From assembly GCF_019443125.1 (NCBI RefSeq), contig NZ_JAHYXK010000001.1, positions 186,001 through 250,000 of the forward strand: DNA of 64,000 bases, written 5' to 3'. The notes beneath the pieces are model-generated. The model searched no databases, was not told the origin of the DNA, and saw only the letters and a list, made by a program, of their open reading frames with translations. Of this stretch, positions 27,257-36,149 are shown in pieces. The translations under genes were made by a program, and so were the position numbers. Within the stretch, counting starts at the first letter, position 1. Every line of letters begins with the position of its first letter. The DNA comes from Pontibacter aydingkolensis. Lineage in GTDB: Bacteria; Bacteroidota; Bacteroidia; Cytophagales; Hymenobacteraceae.

Positions 27257-28045
27257 ATGGATACTATAAGAAAATTTACCCCCCTATCTATATACTTTGC
27301 CTTATCTAAATTAAAAGCCGAGAATGCTCCTGTTGATAGAGTTGCGCTTTTAGGCACTTTTCTGTACACTTTTACATTTGCACATATTTTTATTGGCATC
27401 GTATTCTCTTTTCTTAACCCCGAGTTGTATTACAGCTATACCGAAGAAGACAGCTACATAGAGTATTTTACGGCATTTATCTTACTTGCAACAGCAGTAC
27501 TGTGCTTTTACAAAGCTTTCTCCACAAGCAGCAAACTGCCTAAATTGTTTCTATACTCGGCCGCAATCGTATTTTTTCTGGGCTTCGGCGAAGAGATATC
27601 CTGGGGACAGCGTATTATCGGCTTCGAAACGCCAGACGATCTTGAACAGATTAATGCCCAGAAAGAATTTAATTTCCACAACATTCATGTAGATGGCGTT
27701 AATCTGAACAAGTTAATTTTCGGGAAAGTGCTTTATACCTGCGTGTTTATTTACTTTTTGGCTTTCCCTATACTTTACAGGTACAAAGCGTGGTTCAAAA
27801 ACCTGGTGGATAAGGTGAGATTACCCATTCCGACTGCTATCCAAAGCCTGATATACTTTGTGTCATTTTTCAGCATCCTGCTGATCAGGGAAGGTGAGAA
27901 GTGGGAACTGCAGGAGTTCGCACTGGCTAGTTTTGTATTTTTTGCATTTCTGCTTCCATTCAATAAATACCAGGAAAGTCGTTCCAAACAGCGTTATCTA
28001 GAATTTAATGCAAACAATCAGGTACTAGAAGAGCACAGAGTTTAG
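27257..28045 (+). CDS. polytopic membrane protein with GEEISWGQR motif
   Basis: A 262-residue membrane protein with about six helices. The most conserved-looking part is FFLGFGEEISWGQRIIGFETPDDLEQINAQKEFNFHNIH, where an acidic pair sits at the end of a helix and is followed by a polar loop. A Glu-Glu pair at a membrane interface is reminiscent of intramembrane enzymes, but no family with a known function fits. The same GEEISWGQ phrase recurs in uncharacterised membrane proteins of many phyla. Function unknown. Confidence 0.75.
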   Translation: MDTIRKFTPLSIYFALSKLKAENAPVDRVALLGTFLYTFTFAHIFIGIVFSFLNPELYYSYTEEDSYIEYFTAFILLATAVLCFYKAFSTSSKLPKLFLYSAAIVFFLGFGEEISWGQRIIGFETPDDLEQINAQKEFNFHNIHVDGVNLNKLIFGKVLYTCVFIYFLAFPILYRYKAWFKNLVDKVRLPIPTAIQSLIYFVSFFSILLIREGEKWELQEFALASFVFFAFLLPFNKYQESRSKQRYLEFNANNQVLEEHRV

Positions 28046-28106
28046 AGAAGTATACTTATATTGAGGTAAGAACTTGCTTTTGCACACTTTAACCTGCCTC
28101 CGCTTT

Positions 28107-29396
28107 ATGCTGAAAGTATACGACCTGAGCCTTGAAGACGACATCCTGCCCCTGTTTAACTACACCAATAGCGGAGAATCAGAAAGCCTTCTGAAGCAGA
28201 TCATCAACAAACCGCTTGGCAGCATTAGTGAAATTCATGACCGGCAGCAAATTATTCAGGCACTTATACTAAACTGGGATGTGTTGGAGGCTTTCTCCTA
28301 CCAACGGCTGGATTACAGAGAGGTAAAAAATTTTCTGGATGATGTTGCCTCGAAGAGGATTGTGCTGGAAACACGGCAATTAAAGGCTTTTATAAAATTT
28401 ACTTACGACGACAGCTGGCGGCAGCAACTGAGGTCAAGAAGTGTGCAGGTAATCAATTTCTTCCACAAGTTAAGCAGTTGCTTTTTCTCCAGGCTAAGTA
28501 TAGCATTTTTCCCTGCCAGCTTTCAGACGCACTTACAGGTAGTTAAAGGCTTTATTAACAAGCTAAGTATAGAGCAACAGGCAGAGCTAGTGGCGCAGCA
28601 AAAATTTAACCTGAAGGCTACGGTACATTTTAGCCAAAAGCTGGATAAGCTTACGCCTGAAGAGGTTTCGGCGCTTTGGAATAGCTTGGCTGCTGTGGAG
28701 GCTTATATCTCTATCACTAAGGGTATACTTGATCATCAGTTTAATTTTCCAGCTTTTAACAATAATGCCTTTAACCTGCAGAACTTTTACCATCCGCTAC
28801 TCCGCGATCCGGTAAAGAATAGTTTGCGTCTGGCTAGTAATGATAACGTGGTGCTGCTTACAGGGCCGAACATGTCGGGAAAATCTACGATGCTGCGTGC
28901 TGTGAGCCTTTGCGTGTACCTGGCGCATATCGGATTTGCCGTACCGGCCTCTGCTGCTGTAATTCCATACTTTGATACCATTTCTATCGCCATCAACACC
29001 AACGATAGCCTGCAGGATGGTTACAGCCACTTTATGGCAGAGGTTAAAAACCTGAAAGCCGTTGTGCATGAGATTAACTCCGGTAAAAGCTGCTTCGCTA
29101 TATTCGACGAGCTTTTCAGGGGCACCAACTCCGACGATGCCCTGGATATTACTGCTACCACCATCAAAGGTCTGGCAAAGTATAACAACTGCTACTTCTT
29201 TATCTCAACGCACCTCCTCGGTTTAAAGAAGACTACAAGTATACAAGGCGTAAAGCAGCTTAGCATTGGCTGTACTTTAAATAACGATTTGCCTGTATTT
29301 ACCTATCGCCTGCAGCCGGGTTGGTCTGAGTTGAAAATTGGCCGTATACTTTTTGAGAAAGAGGGAATTCCGGAAATGCTGCAGTCGGAAGTATAA
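28107..29396 (+). CDS. short MutS-related ATPase
   Basis: ATG 28107 is preferred over the TTG 11 codons upstream. The 429-residue protein lacks the mismatch-recognition and connector domains of MutS. It keeps the helical core/clamp region (about 1-240) and the ABC-type ATPase: Walker A GPNMSGKST (about 253-261), the signature region TNDSLQDGYSHFMAE, Walker B FAIFDELFRGTN (about 330-341) and the switch His in STHLL (about 368). This is the MutS-like family of Bacteroidota, of unknown target. It differs from MutS2 by lacking a Smr nuclease domain. A role on branched DNA is conjecture. Confidence 0.85.
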   Translation: MLKVYDLSLEDDILPLFNYTNSGESESLLKQIINKPLGSISEIHDRQQIIQALILNWDVLEAFSYQRLDYREVKNFLDDVASKRIVLETRQLKAFIKFTYDDSWRQQLRSRSVQVINFFHKLSSCFFSRLSIAFFPASFQTHLQVVKGFINKLSIEQQAELVAQQKFNLKATVHFSQKLDKLTPEEVSALWNSLAAVEAYISITKGILDHQFNFPAFNNNAFNLQNFYHPLLRDPVKNSLRLASNDNVVLLTGPNMSGKSTMLRAVSLCVYLAHIGFAVPASAAVIPYFDTISIAINTNDSLQDGYSHFMAEVKNLKAVVHEINSGKSCFAIFDELFRGTNSDDALDITATTIKGLAKYNNCYFFISTHLLGLKKTTSIQGVKQLSIGCTLNNDLPVFTYRLQPGWSELKIGRILFEKEGIPEMLQSEV

Positions 29397-29579
29397 AATT
29401 AAGTTACTGCTTTTGAAAAATATAGCCAGTTTATCTGTCAAAGGATAGAAGTTATCTGGTCGCAGCGTTAATAAATACTTTTTACAGCTATTAAGATTCT
29501 GCGCAATGTGTTGCAACTTTTTATTCCTTTGCAAGTTCTTAAGTAAACTTAATCCCGAAAGCAGCGCCCTTGTTTATTT

Positions 29580-30707
29580 ATGTGTAATACAGTGATATCT
29601 TTTACTTTGGCCAAGCATATAAAACCTTATACTTACCTTTTGCCACTGCTGCTGCTGGCACTCACACTTCTCTCCTCCTGCCGCCAAGAACGCAAGGAAA
29701 GAAAGGTTAAGCGTATGAAAGAGTACTCCACTTCAAAAAAGTACCCCGCTAAATTTGCCGATGAGAGCTTAGCAAAGTGGAAACAGCAGGTGCCCGATAT
29801 AAAAAAGGTAGAGATTAAATCAACAGCCGACGGCACCATGCAACCGTCTCTGTTTTATACTTCTAATACTACCGGCAAGAGACCCTTGCTGGTAATGCTG
29901 CATAGTTGGAGCAGCGAGTATCTGCAGTTGGTAAGCATTCCGTTCGCTAAGTGGGCCATGAAGTACGACTGGGCCTTTATACACCCTAATTACCGTGGTA
30001 AATTTAACAGGCCCGAAGCAATGGCATCTTCCCTGGCCATTCAGGATATTGTAGACGCCGTAAACTATGCTAAGCAAAACACCGAGATAGACGATTCGCG
30101 CATATACATTATGGGTTCTTCAGGCGGCGCCATGACAGCTTTAGTAGCCGCCGGCAAAAACCCCGAGATATGGGCAGGCGTGGTGGCCTGGGTTCCGGTT
30201 TATGACCTGGTAGACTGGTATGCTTTTAGCCAGAACTACCCGCACCGCGATTATAACCGCCACGTAGTAGCGGCCTGTGGCGGGGAGCCTTTGCCTGGCA
30301 CCCCGGCTGCCGAAGAATGCAGGCGCCGCAGCCCAAGCATGTACCTGCACAATGCCAGGGGAGTACCTGTATTACTGGCAGGAGGCACCGAGGATGTACT
30401 GGTACCGGTTAGCCACACCATAAGGGCATTTAATGTACTCGCTGCCCCTTCAGATACCATCTCAAAAGAGCACATGGAATACATCGATGAGGAACAGCAA
30501 CTGCCTGAGGAACTAAAAGAAACTTCGGATGAGTTTAAATACTTTGGCGATACCGACCCCGAAATTGTGTTTGCAAGGCAATCGGGGGATGTGCGGCTGG
30601 TGCTGTTTAAAGGCGTGCACGATATGGCTTATAATCCTGGCCTGCTGTGGCTGAACGAGCAACGTAAAAAGCCCCCAGTACCCGTAACGAACACAGCCAA
30701 AAAGTAA
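29580..30707 (+). CDS. alpha/beta hydrolase lipoprotein, S9 peptidase-like
   Basis: The 375-residue product has a long N-terminal signal with lipobox LLSSC (Cys about 34), so it is likely a lipoprotein. The hydrolase domain has the nucleophile elbow GSSGGA (Ser about 181), an Asp in GGTEDVLVP (about 271) and a His in GVHDM (about 347). The lid-free fold with HSWSSEY and WAFIHPNYRG fits the prolyl oligopeptidase/esterase family. It probably cleaves a peptide or ester bond in the periplasm or at the surface. The Nudix gene starts 6 bases later, suggesting co-transcription. Confidence 0.82.
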   Translation: MCNTVISFTLAKHIKPYTYLLPLLLLALTLLSSCRQERKERKVKRMKEYSTSKKYPAKFADESLAKWKQQVPDIKKVEIKSTADGTMQPSLFYTSNTTGKRPLLVMLHSWSSEYLQLVSIPFAKWAMKYDWAFIHPNYRGKFNRPEAMASSLAIQDIVDAVNYAKQNTEIDDSRIYIMGSSGGAMTALVAAGKNPEIWAGVVAWVPVYDLVDWYAFSQNYPHRDYNRHVVAACGGEPLPGTPAAEECRRRSPSMYLHNARGVPVLLAGGTEDVLVPVSHTIRAFNVLAAPSDTISKEHMEYIDEEQQLPEELKETSDEFKYFGDTDPEIVFARQSGDVRLVLFKGVHDMAYNPGLLWLNEQRKKPPVPVTNTAKK

Positions 30708-30713
30708 AGTCGA

Positions 30714-31184
30714 ATGGAACCTGATGCACCTAAACCCAAATTGCCTGTAGTGGACCAGGTTTCATCGGGTGGGGTGGCGTACCGTAAAGGCGACGCTGGC
30801 GTTGAGGTAGCGCTTATTTCTGTTGGCCAACCTGCCCATTGGCAATTACCCAAAGGCATCGTAGACCCCGGCGAAACGCCAGAGATTACTGCAGTGCGCG
30901 AGGTGCAGGAAGAAACCGGCATCAGCACAGAACTTATCAAGAAATTAGAGACCATCGAGTACTGGTACGTAGGCAACAAAGGACAACAGCGGGTGAGATT
31001 CCATAAGTTCGTGCATTTCTTTTTGCTGGCTTATTCTTCCGGCGACCTTGGCAAGCACGACTGGGAAGTGAATGAGGCCAGATGGGTAAGCATACAGGAG
31101 GCCGAAGAGTTACTGGCTTTTAAAAGTGAGCGCCAGGTTGTTGCCAAAGCAGCACTACTTATAAAAAGCTTTAACAAAGTGTAA
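30714..31184 (+). CDS. Nudix hydrolase
   Basis: A 156-residue cytoplasmic hydrolase of nucleoside diphosphates linked to another group. The Nudix box G-x5-E-x7-REVQEETGI spans about residues 49-71, with the metal-binding REVQEE intact. The N-terminal part SSGGVAYRKGDAGVEVALISV and HWQLPKG are typical of the (di)nucleoside polyphosphate or 8-oxo-dGTP type. The exact substrate is not evident. It follows the hydrolase gene with a 6-base gap. Confidence 0.88.
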   Translation: MEPDAPKPKLPVVDQVSSGGVAYRKGDAGVEVALISVGQPAHWQLPKGIVDPGETPEITAVREVQEETGISTELIKKLETIEYWYVGNKGQQRVRFHKFVHFFLLAYSSGDLGKHDWEVNEARWVSIQEAEELLAFKSERQVVAKAALLIKSFNKV

Positions 31185-31295
31185 CGTGTATAGATATTCC
31201 TGATCTATGTTACACTAAGCATCACTAGCACATCATACGTTATACTTCTGTTAGTCTATAATATTTTCTGTACTTTGGCCCATATTTCATCCCTT

Positions 31296-32132
31296 ATGAC
31301 GACATCAGCAGAACCATCAGAAGAAAAATACCTGCACGGATACTCTACAGAAGAGCAGCAGCGCCTTTACAAGCAGGCCAGGTTTATGGAGAACAAGATC
31401 TATTCTGATATTGATTTCTCAACGGTTACGAATCTGCTGGAGGTAGGCTGTGGTGTAGGTGCACAGAGTGAAATCCTTCTGCGCCGTTTTCCGCAAATCC
31501 ACCTGACAGGCCTCGACTACTCCGAAAAGCAGATAAAACAGGCTGAGAGTTACCTCTCTACTATACCTTATGCCACCAACCGCTATACTTTGCTGCAGGG
31601 CAACGCCATGGATATGAACTTTGATTCGCAGGCGCAGTTTGACGGTGCTTTTCTGTGTTGGGTGCTGGAGCATATCCCGGAGCCTGCGCGAGTGCTGTCG
31701 GAAGTGCGGCGTGTGCTTAAGCCTGGCAGCCCTATTGTGATAACGGAGGTACTTAACTCCAGCTTTTTTGTAGAGCCCTACTCGCCCAGCGTATTGCAAT
31801 ACTGGATGCGCTTTAACGATTTGCAATACGATATGAGCGGTGACCCGTTTGTAGGCGCTAAGCTAGGAAACCTGCTGCAGTCAGTGGGATATCAGCGCAT
31901 TACCACAGAACCCAAAACCTACCACCTCGACAACCGCAACCCAGCTAAACGTGCCGAAATGATCGGTTTTTGGACGGAGTTGCTACTAAGCGGTTTGCCA
32001 CAGTTATTAGAGGCTGGTTACGTAGATGCTGAGCTTGCTGATAAGGTGCGGGAAGAGATGCATGTAGTAGCCAAAAACCCGAATGCAGTGTTCTTTTATA
32101 CTTTTATGCAGGCTAAGGCTTATACTTCGTGA
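31296..32132 (+). CDS. class I SAM-dependent methyltransferase
   Basis: ATG 31296 is preferred to the TTG seven codons upstream. The 278-residue protein has motif I LEVGCGVGAQSE (about 48-58), the acidic end of strand 2 (LTGLDYS) and LCWVLEHIPEPARVLSEVRRVLKPG, the motif II/III region of the Methyltransf_11/25 families. It uses S-adenosylmethionine; the acceptor is a small molecule of unknown type. A long inverted repeat begins 16 bases after the stop codon. Confidence 0.85.
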   Translation: MTTSAEPSEEKYLHGYSTEEQQRLYKQARFMENKIYSDIDFSTVTNLLEVGCGVGAQSEILLRRFPQIHLTGLDYSEKQIKQAESYLSTIPYATNRYTLLQGNAMDMNFDSQAQFDGAFLCWVLEHIPEPARVLSEVRRVLKPGSPIVITEVLNSSFFVEPYSPSVLQYWMRFNDLQYDMSGDPFVGAKLGNLLQSVGYQRITTEPKTYHLDNRNPAKRAEMIGFWTELLLSGLPQLLEAGYVDAELADKVREEMHVVAKNPNAVFFYTFMQAKAYTS

Positions 32133-32148
32133 GCGGAGTGATGTAAAC

Positions 32149-32274
32149 TATGGCGCGAGCGTCCTCGCTCGTGTCTACTATAGTAGAGGCCTCTGGCCAC
32201 AGTAACTAACAAATACTCTAAAGGGGCCAGAGGCCCCGCTATTCTTAGTCACGAGCGAGGACGCTCGCGCCATA
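32149..32274. repeat. nested long inverted repeat between convergent genes
   Basis: The outer arms 32149-32173 and 32250-32274 are perfect 25-base complements (start TATGGCGCGAGCG). Inner arms 32188-32198 and 32225-32235 (GGCCTCTGGCC) are perfect 11-base complements. The element is GC-rich compared with its surroundings and lies between convergent genes. It may act as a terminator or be a non-autonomous palindromic mobile element (REP/MITE type). Confidence 0.85.
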
Positions 32275-32288
32275 ACATTGAAATATTA

Positions 32289-33236
32289 CTACACCTCCAG
32301 GTACGGCCTAAGCTTCTCAAACTGCTCCTGCGTAATCACCTTTATATTCCTGATATCTTCTACCTGCTTATACGCCCCATGCTGCTCGCGGTAAGCCACA
32401 ATCAAGCGAGCCATGTTGGAAGTAACATAAGGGTGCGCACGCAGTTCATCGGCGGTTGCGTTGTTAATGTTCAGCTTTTGTGGCGCGTTGGCTTTTGGTA
32501 CAAACGTATATTTCTCCAGACTATCTACTACATTGGGCGGCAGGCCAAAAACTTCACGCACCTGTGCCATACTATGAAAACCACCTAAGCTGTTTCTATA
32601 CTTTATAATTCTTGCGGATAGTTTGCTGCCAATGCCCCGGATCTGCTTTAGCTGGATGGTATCGGCGGCATTAATGTTAAAGGGGGCAAGTATAAATTTC
32701 TCGCGTGGAGGGTAATTGCTGCTCCAATCTGGTAAAGGTCTTGAGTTGCTGGCGTAGCGCTGGTTTCGTTTATACTTTTCCGGTTGCTCTACCGGCAGCT
32801 GTATATAAGGGTAAAGCTGCTGAAAAATAGAATCGGGCATGCCATAAATTTTACCCAGCTCCGCTTTATAAGTAAAATCGCCTATTTTTTTGCGGTAATT
32901 AAGAATACGCTGCGCCATAAAGGGCGGCATACCGATTTGCTGCCAACCTTCTGCAGTTAACTGGTTGGGGTTAAAGGGCTGCAACTGTTCAGGTAAAGTA
33001 TAAAGCTGCCTCTTGCCAGGCCTTTCGGGTTGCTTTGCCTCCAGTTGCGCTACCAGGCTATCGAGCAGTTGCCTATCGGTGGCTGTATTTATACTTTGCT
33101 GCGGAGTATAAAACCTGTTAAAAAGAAATGGTGCTGCCGTAAGCAGCACCATTATGGTTATCAGCCACAAAAATCCGTTTACCTCGCGCTGCGAAAAGCC
33201 AAAGTGTCGCCGGATCATGTGTCTGAGTTTCTTCAT
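32289..33236 (-). CDS. helix-hairpin-helix (ComEA-like) protein
   Basis: The 315-residue protein has one N-terminal transmembrane helix (about 20-40). After it come at least three HhH units: residues about 75-140 (GWQQIGMPPFMAQRILNYRKKIGDF), about 185-240 (IRGIGSKLSARIIKYRNSLGGF) and about 255-310 (YVTSNMARLIVAYREQHGAY). HhH units bind DNA backbone. ComEA of naturally competent bacteria is a membrane-anchored DNA receptor, so a role in DNA uptake is possible. It sits 3 bases after the small NSS partner gene. Confidence 0.83.
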   Translation of the reverse strand: MKKLRHMIRRHFGFSQREVNGFLWLITIMVLLTAAPFLFNRFYTPQQSINTATDRQLLDSLVAQLEAKQPERPGKRQLYTLPEQLQPFNPNQLTAEGWQQIGMPPFMAQRILNYRKKIGDFTYKAELGKIYGMPDSIFQQLYPYIQLPVEQPEKYKRNQRYASNSRPLPDWSSNYPPREKFILAPFNINAADTIQLKQIRGIGSKLSARIIKYRNSLGGFHSMAQVREVFGLPPNVVDSLEKYTFVPKANAPQKLNINNATADELRAHPYVTSNMARLIVAYREQHGAYKQVEDIRNIKVITQEQFEKLRPYLEV

Positions 33237-33239
33237 GCA

Positions 33240-33401
33240 TTATACTATTGTTTCCTGACGGCCTGGCTCGTCATCGTTATCCAGATACGAGTCTGGCTCA
33301 GGTTTGGGTGGTGTTTTTATTACTCTCCAGAAGAAGTATAACATTAGTCCGGTTACAATGCCCAGCGTGAGCAGCATAACAACAAGTGCAGATGTATTCA
33401 T
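33240..33401 (-). CDS. 53-residue membrane protein, NSS transporter small subunit-like
   Basis: This short gene encodes MNTSALVVMLLTLGIVTG followed by a single helix (about 5-27) with LMLYFFWRVI, then a Pro/Asp/Glu-rich tail with PPKPEPDSYLDNDDEPG. It lies 6 bases after the stop codon of the NSS transporter and 3 bases before the HhH gene. Position, size and single-helix topology match the MetS-type small subunits that accompany NSS transporters such as MetP. The function as a partner is inferred from context. Confidence 0.75.
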   Translation of the reverse strand: MNTSALVVMLLTLGIVTGLMLYFFWRVIKTPPKPEPDSYLDNDDEPGRQETIV

Positions 33402-33407
33402 AATTTT

Positions 33408-35060
33408 TTAAATTCTTCCTTCTCTAACTCTTTTTTTGTAAGCGATATACACCAGCAACGCCAAGCTTAGCCAAACAGTTACCAGCAGTATGCGTGATGC
33501 GTTCACAAAGAACAGCGTATCCTGTAATTGCTCTATCACGGCAGGATCTGTGGCAGCGGCTAATTTTGCTTTCAGATCGCTGTTTGTGATCTTTTTAATG
33601 ATGGAACTATCGTCCAGCACCCACTCTCCGCCAAATGCCTTGCCCCAGTCGCCACCTTTTGGTGTAAACAAAGAGCCCAGGAATACCCATAACAATAGCA
33701 AAGGTGTCACAAACTTAATGATGAACTTATAGATACCCGGCACCTTGATATCAGCCCCTGAGATGATCTCTCTCCAGCCTTTGTTAATACCAAATACCCA
33801 TGCAAAAAGTATAGACTCCAGCAAGGCGAACACTACCAGCGATACGGTACCTGCCCAATAGTCATATTCATCGAACACGCCATAGTTAAAGAACAAAACA
33901 GTTGGCATACCAAGTATAAGCACGATCAAACCGAAAGACCAGGCAGCAGATTTGCGTTTCCAGTTAAATTCGTCTTGTAAGAAACCGATCCAAGGTGTAC
34001 CCATTGCCAGCGACGATGTGATACCTGCAAAGAATAGCAAGCCAAACCACATAAACCCTGCTACTGCACCTAACACGTCGCCCCACTGATAGAATAAGTA
34101 CGGTAACGTTCTGAAGCCAAGGCCAAGACCACCGCTTTGTACAAGTTCTGTTACTCTGTCAATACCCAGGTAACCGATAGAGATAGGGATAAGAATAGCG
34201 CCACCCAGTACAACCTCTACGAACTCGTTCATCCAACCAGCCGACATGGCATTTAGCGCGATATCATCTTTAGAGCGAACATAAGAGGCGTAGCAATGTA
34301 CTGTACCCATACCCACTGATAAGGTAAAGAAAATCTGTCCGGCAGCAGCCAACCACACCGATGGTGACCATAGCTTATCGTACTGTGGTGTCCAGAGGAA
34401 GTTAAGGCCTACGGTGCTGTCGTTGATAGCTCCGTTCTCGCCGGCTGTAATGGTAAAGCCTTTGTAAGCTAAAAAGATACCAAAAAGAATAAGCAATGGC
34501 ATACCGATTTTAGCTACACGCTCCACACCTTTTGCAAGGCCCTGCGAAAGTATCCAGGTATTAAGCAGCAAACAGATCAGGAAGAACACGATTGGCTCGT
34601 AAGGAATGCCAAATGTAGATTCGCCAAGGCTAACGTACTCTATAAAGAAAGCTGCCACTCCATTCTGGTCCATTCCGCTAAAGGTACCGCCCAGTGAGTG
34701 AAACATGTAAGAGAGCGTCCAGGACTCCAGATAGCAGTAATAGGCGGCTACGGCAATGTTTGTCCAGATACCGAAAACACCGATGTATTTCCAGAGGCGG
34801 TTGCGGCCCATGGTATCTACTATAAATGGTGTGGAGTGGTGTCCGAATTTACCACCGAAACGGCCCATAGACCACTCGATCCATAAAAGCGGAATACCCA
34901 TTACAAGGAAGCATACCAGGTAAGGAATAATAAAGGCGCCACCACCGTTTTGTACTGCCTGCACCGGAAACCTGAGAAAGTTACCGAGACCAACAGCATT
35001 ACCGGCCATAGCCAGAATGAGACCCACACGTGAGCCCCACGATTCTTTGTTAGCACTCAT
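33408..35060 (-). CDS. sodium-dependent transporter, NSS/SNF family
   Basis: A 550-residue neurotransmitter:sodium symporter homologue with about 12 helices. The N-terminal hallmark RVGLILAMAGNAVGLGNFLRFPVQAVQNGGGAFIIPYL (about 10-48) holds the sodium-binding and unwound-helix residues seen in LeuT. It likely imports an amino acid or related amine with Na+. Bacterial NSS members of this length often need a small subunit, and a 53-residue candidate follows directly. A variable C-terminal loop (KITNSDLKAKLAAATDPAV) lies before the last helix. Confidence 0.9.
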   Translation of the reverse strand: MSANKESWGSRVGLILAMAGNAVGLGNFLRFPVQAVQNGGGAFIIPYLVCFLVMGIPLLWIEWSMGRFGGKFGHHSTPFIVDTMGRNRLWKYIGVFGIWTNIAVAAYYCYLESWTLSYMFHSLGGTFSGMDQNGVAAFFIEYVSLGESTFGIPYEPIVFFLICLLLNTWILSQGLAKGVERVAKIGMPLLILFGIFLAYKGFTITAGENGAINDSTVGLNFLWTPQYDKLWSPSVWLAAAGQIFFTLSVGMGTVHCYASYVRSKDDIALNAMSAGWMNEFVEVVLGGAILIPISIGYLGIDRVTELVQSGGLGLGFRTLPYLFYQWGDVLGAVAGFMWFGLLFFAGITSSLAMGTPWIGFLQDEFNWKRKSAAWSFGLIVLILGMPTVLFFNYGVFDEYDYWAGTVSLVVFALLESILFAWVFGINKGWREIISGADIKVPGIYKFIIKFVTPLLLLWVFLGSLFTPKGGDWGKAFGGEWVLDDSSIIKKITNSDLKAKLAAATDPAVIEQLQDTLFFVNASRILLVTVWLSLALLVYIAYKKRVREGRI

Positions 35061-35231
35061 AAAATAAGGTAGAAGTGTTTAGTTTAGTTTAGTTGGTTTT
35101 AAGATTAGGTCGTTTTAAACTGAAATTTAAAGAAACAATTTTAACAATGCCTAACAGAGCGGCATTAAAAATCAGATATTTTTAATATTAACTGATGCGC
35201 CGGGTCTAGAGAACAGCCTGTAAAACAGAAA

Positions 35232-36143
35232 TTAAAGTATAGCCTCGGCTTGCTCTGCCACCATTTGGATACCCTGCATAAAGCTATGCGGCTGGTAACC
35301 TAATTCTTTTTGGGCTTTGCTGATATCGAAACCGGTGCGTGGAGGCCGTTTGGCAGGCTGTGAAAAAGTAGAGGCATCGGCTTTATCTATTAAAGATTTA
35401 TCCAGGGCAAAATAATCTGCCACTTGCATGGCCATGTCGTAAGGGGTTAGCATTTCGCTGCCCGAGATATTATAGATTCCCTCAGCATCATGCTTTACAG
35501 CCAACCAGCAGCCCATCGCCAGGTCCTCGGCCAGCGTAGGTGTCCTGAACTGGTCAGTGACTACTTTGATAACTTTACCTGCCTGCAGGTTATCGCGCAC
35601 CCATAGCACAATGTTCGTACGGCCATAGTTATGCGCTACGCCATAAACCAGTACAGTCCGAAGTATGGCCCATTTGCAGCTGGCGTTCTTCACAATCTCC
35701 TCTGCCATCAGCTTGGTTTCGCCATAAAAGCTAATAGGGTTTGCCTCTGCTTCTTCATCGTAAGGTCCGTCTTCACCGTCAAAAATAAAGTCTGTGGAGA
35801 GGTGTACCAAATGCACGTTATACTTTTCGCAGGCATTAACCAGGTACTGTACCGCATCACGATTTAGCTTAAGAGCACCTTCATGGTCTGTTTCACACTG
35901 GTCCACGTTTGTCATGGCGGCTGTATGAATGATGTGCGTTGGCCTGTATTCGCTTACCACCTCCTCTACCTGCAGCGGGTCAGTTACATCCATACTTCTG
36001 AATGGCAGTGTTGGCAGCACCTCTGCCAATTTATTTTCGCCACGGCTGGTTGCCAGCAGTTCCACATCCGTTCTCGGCAAAAGCAACTCTGCCAGTTTCT
36101 GCCCAAGCAGGCCGTTAGAGCCGGTAATAAGTACTTTTTTCAT
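35232..36143 (-). CDS. RmlD-like SDR, dTDP-4-dehydrorhamnose reductase family
   Basis: An extended SDR of 303 residues. The NAD(P) motif TGSNGLLGQ is at about 7-15 and the catalytic region HLSTDFIFDGEDGPYDEEAEANPISFYGETK contains the Tyr-x3-Lys pair. The PFAM RmlD substrate-binding layout is followed to the end (RTVLVYG ... IYNISGSEMLTPYDMA ... RPPRTGFDISKAQKELGY). It reduces a nucleotide-sugar ketone or a related compound. No rmlA, rmlB or rmlC is near. It starts 6 bases after the cyclophilin gene, so the two are likely co-transcribed. Confidence 0.83.
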   Translation of the reverse strand: MKKVLITGSNGLLGQKLAELLLPRTDVELLATSRGENKLAEVLPTLPFRSMDVTDPLQVEEVVSEYRPTHIIHTAAMTNVDQCETDHEGALKLNRDAVQYLVNACEKYNVHLVHLSTDFIFDGEDGPYDEEAEANPISFYGETKLMAEEIVKNASCKWAILRTVLVYGVAHNYGRTNIVLWVRDNLQAGKVIKVVTDQFRTPTLAEDLAMGCWLAVKHDAEGIYNISGSEMLTPYDMAMQVADYFALDKSLIDKADASTFSQPAKRPPRTGFDISKAQKELGYQPHSFMQGIQMVAEQAEAIL

Positions 36144-36149
36144 GGTATG

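Noticed and set aside
28074..28106. TTG start for the MutS-like gene
   Set aside because: The extra 11 residues add nothing typical of the family; ATG 28107 is a better start.
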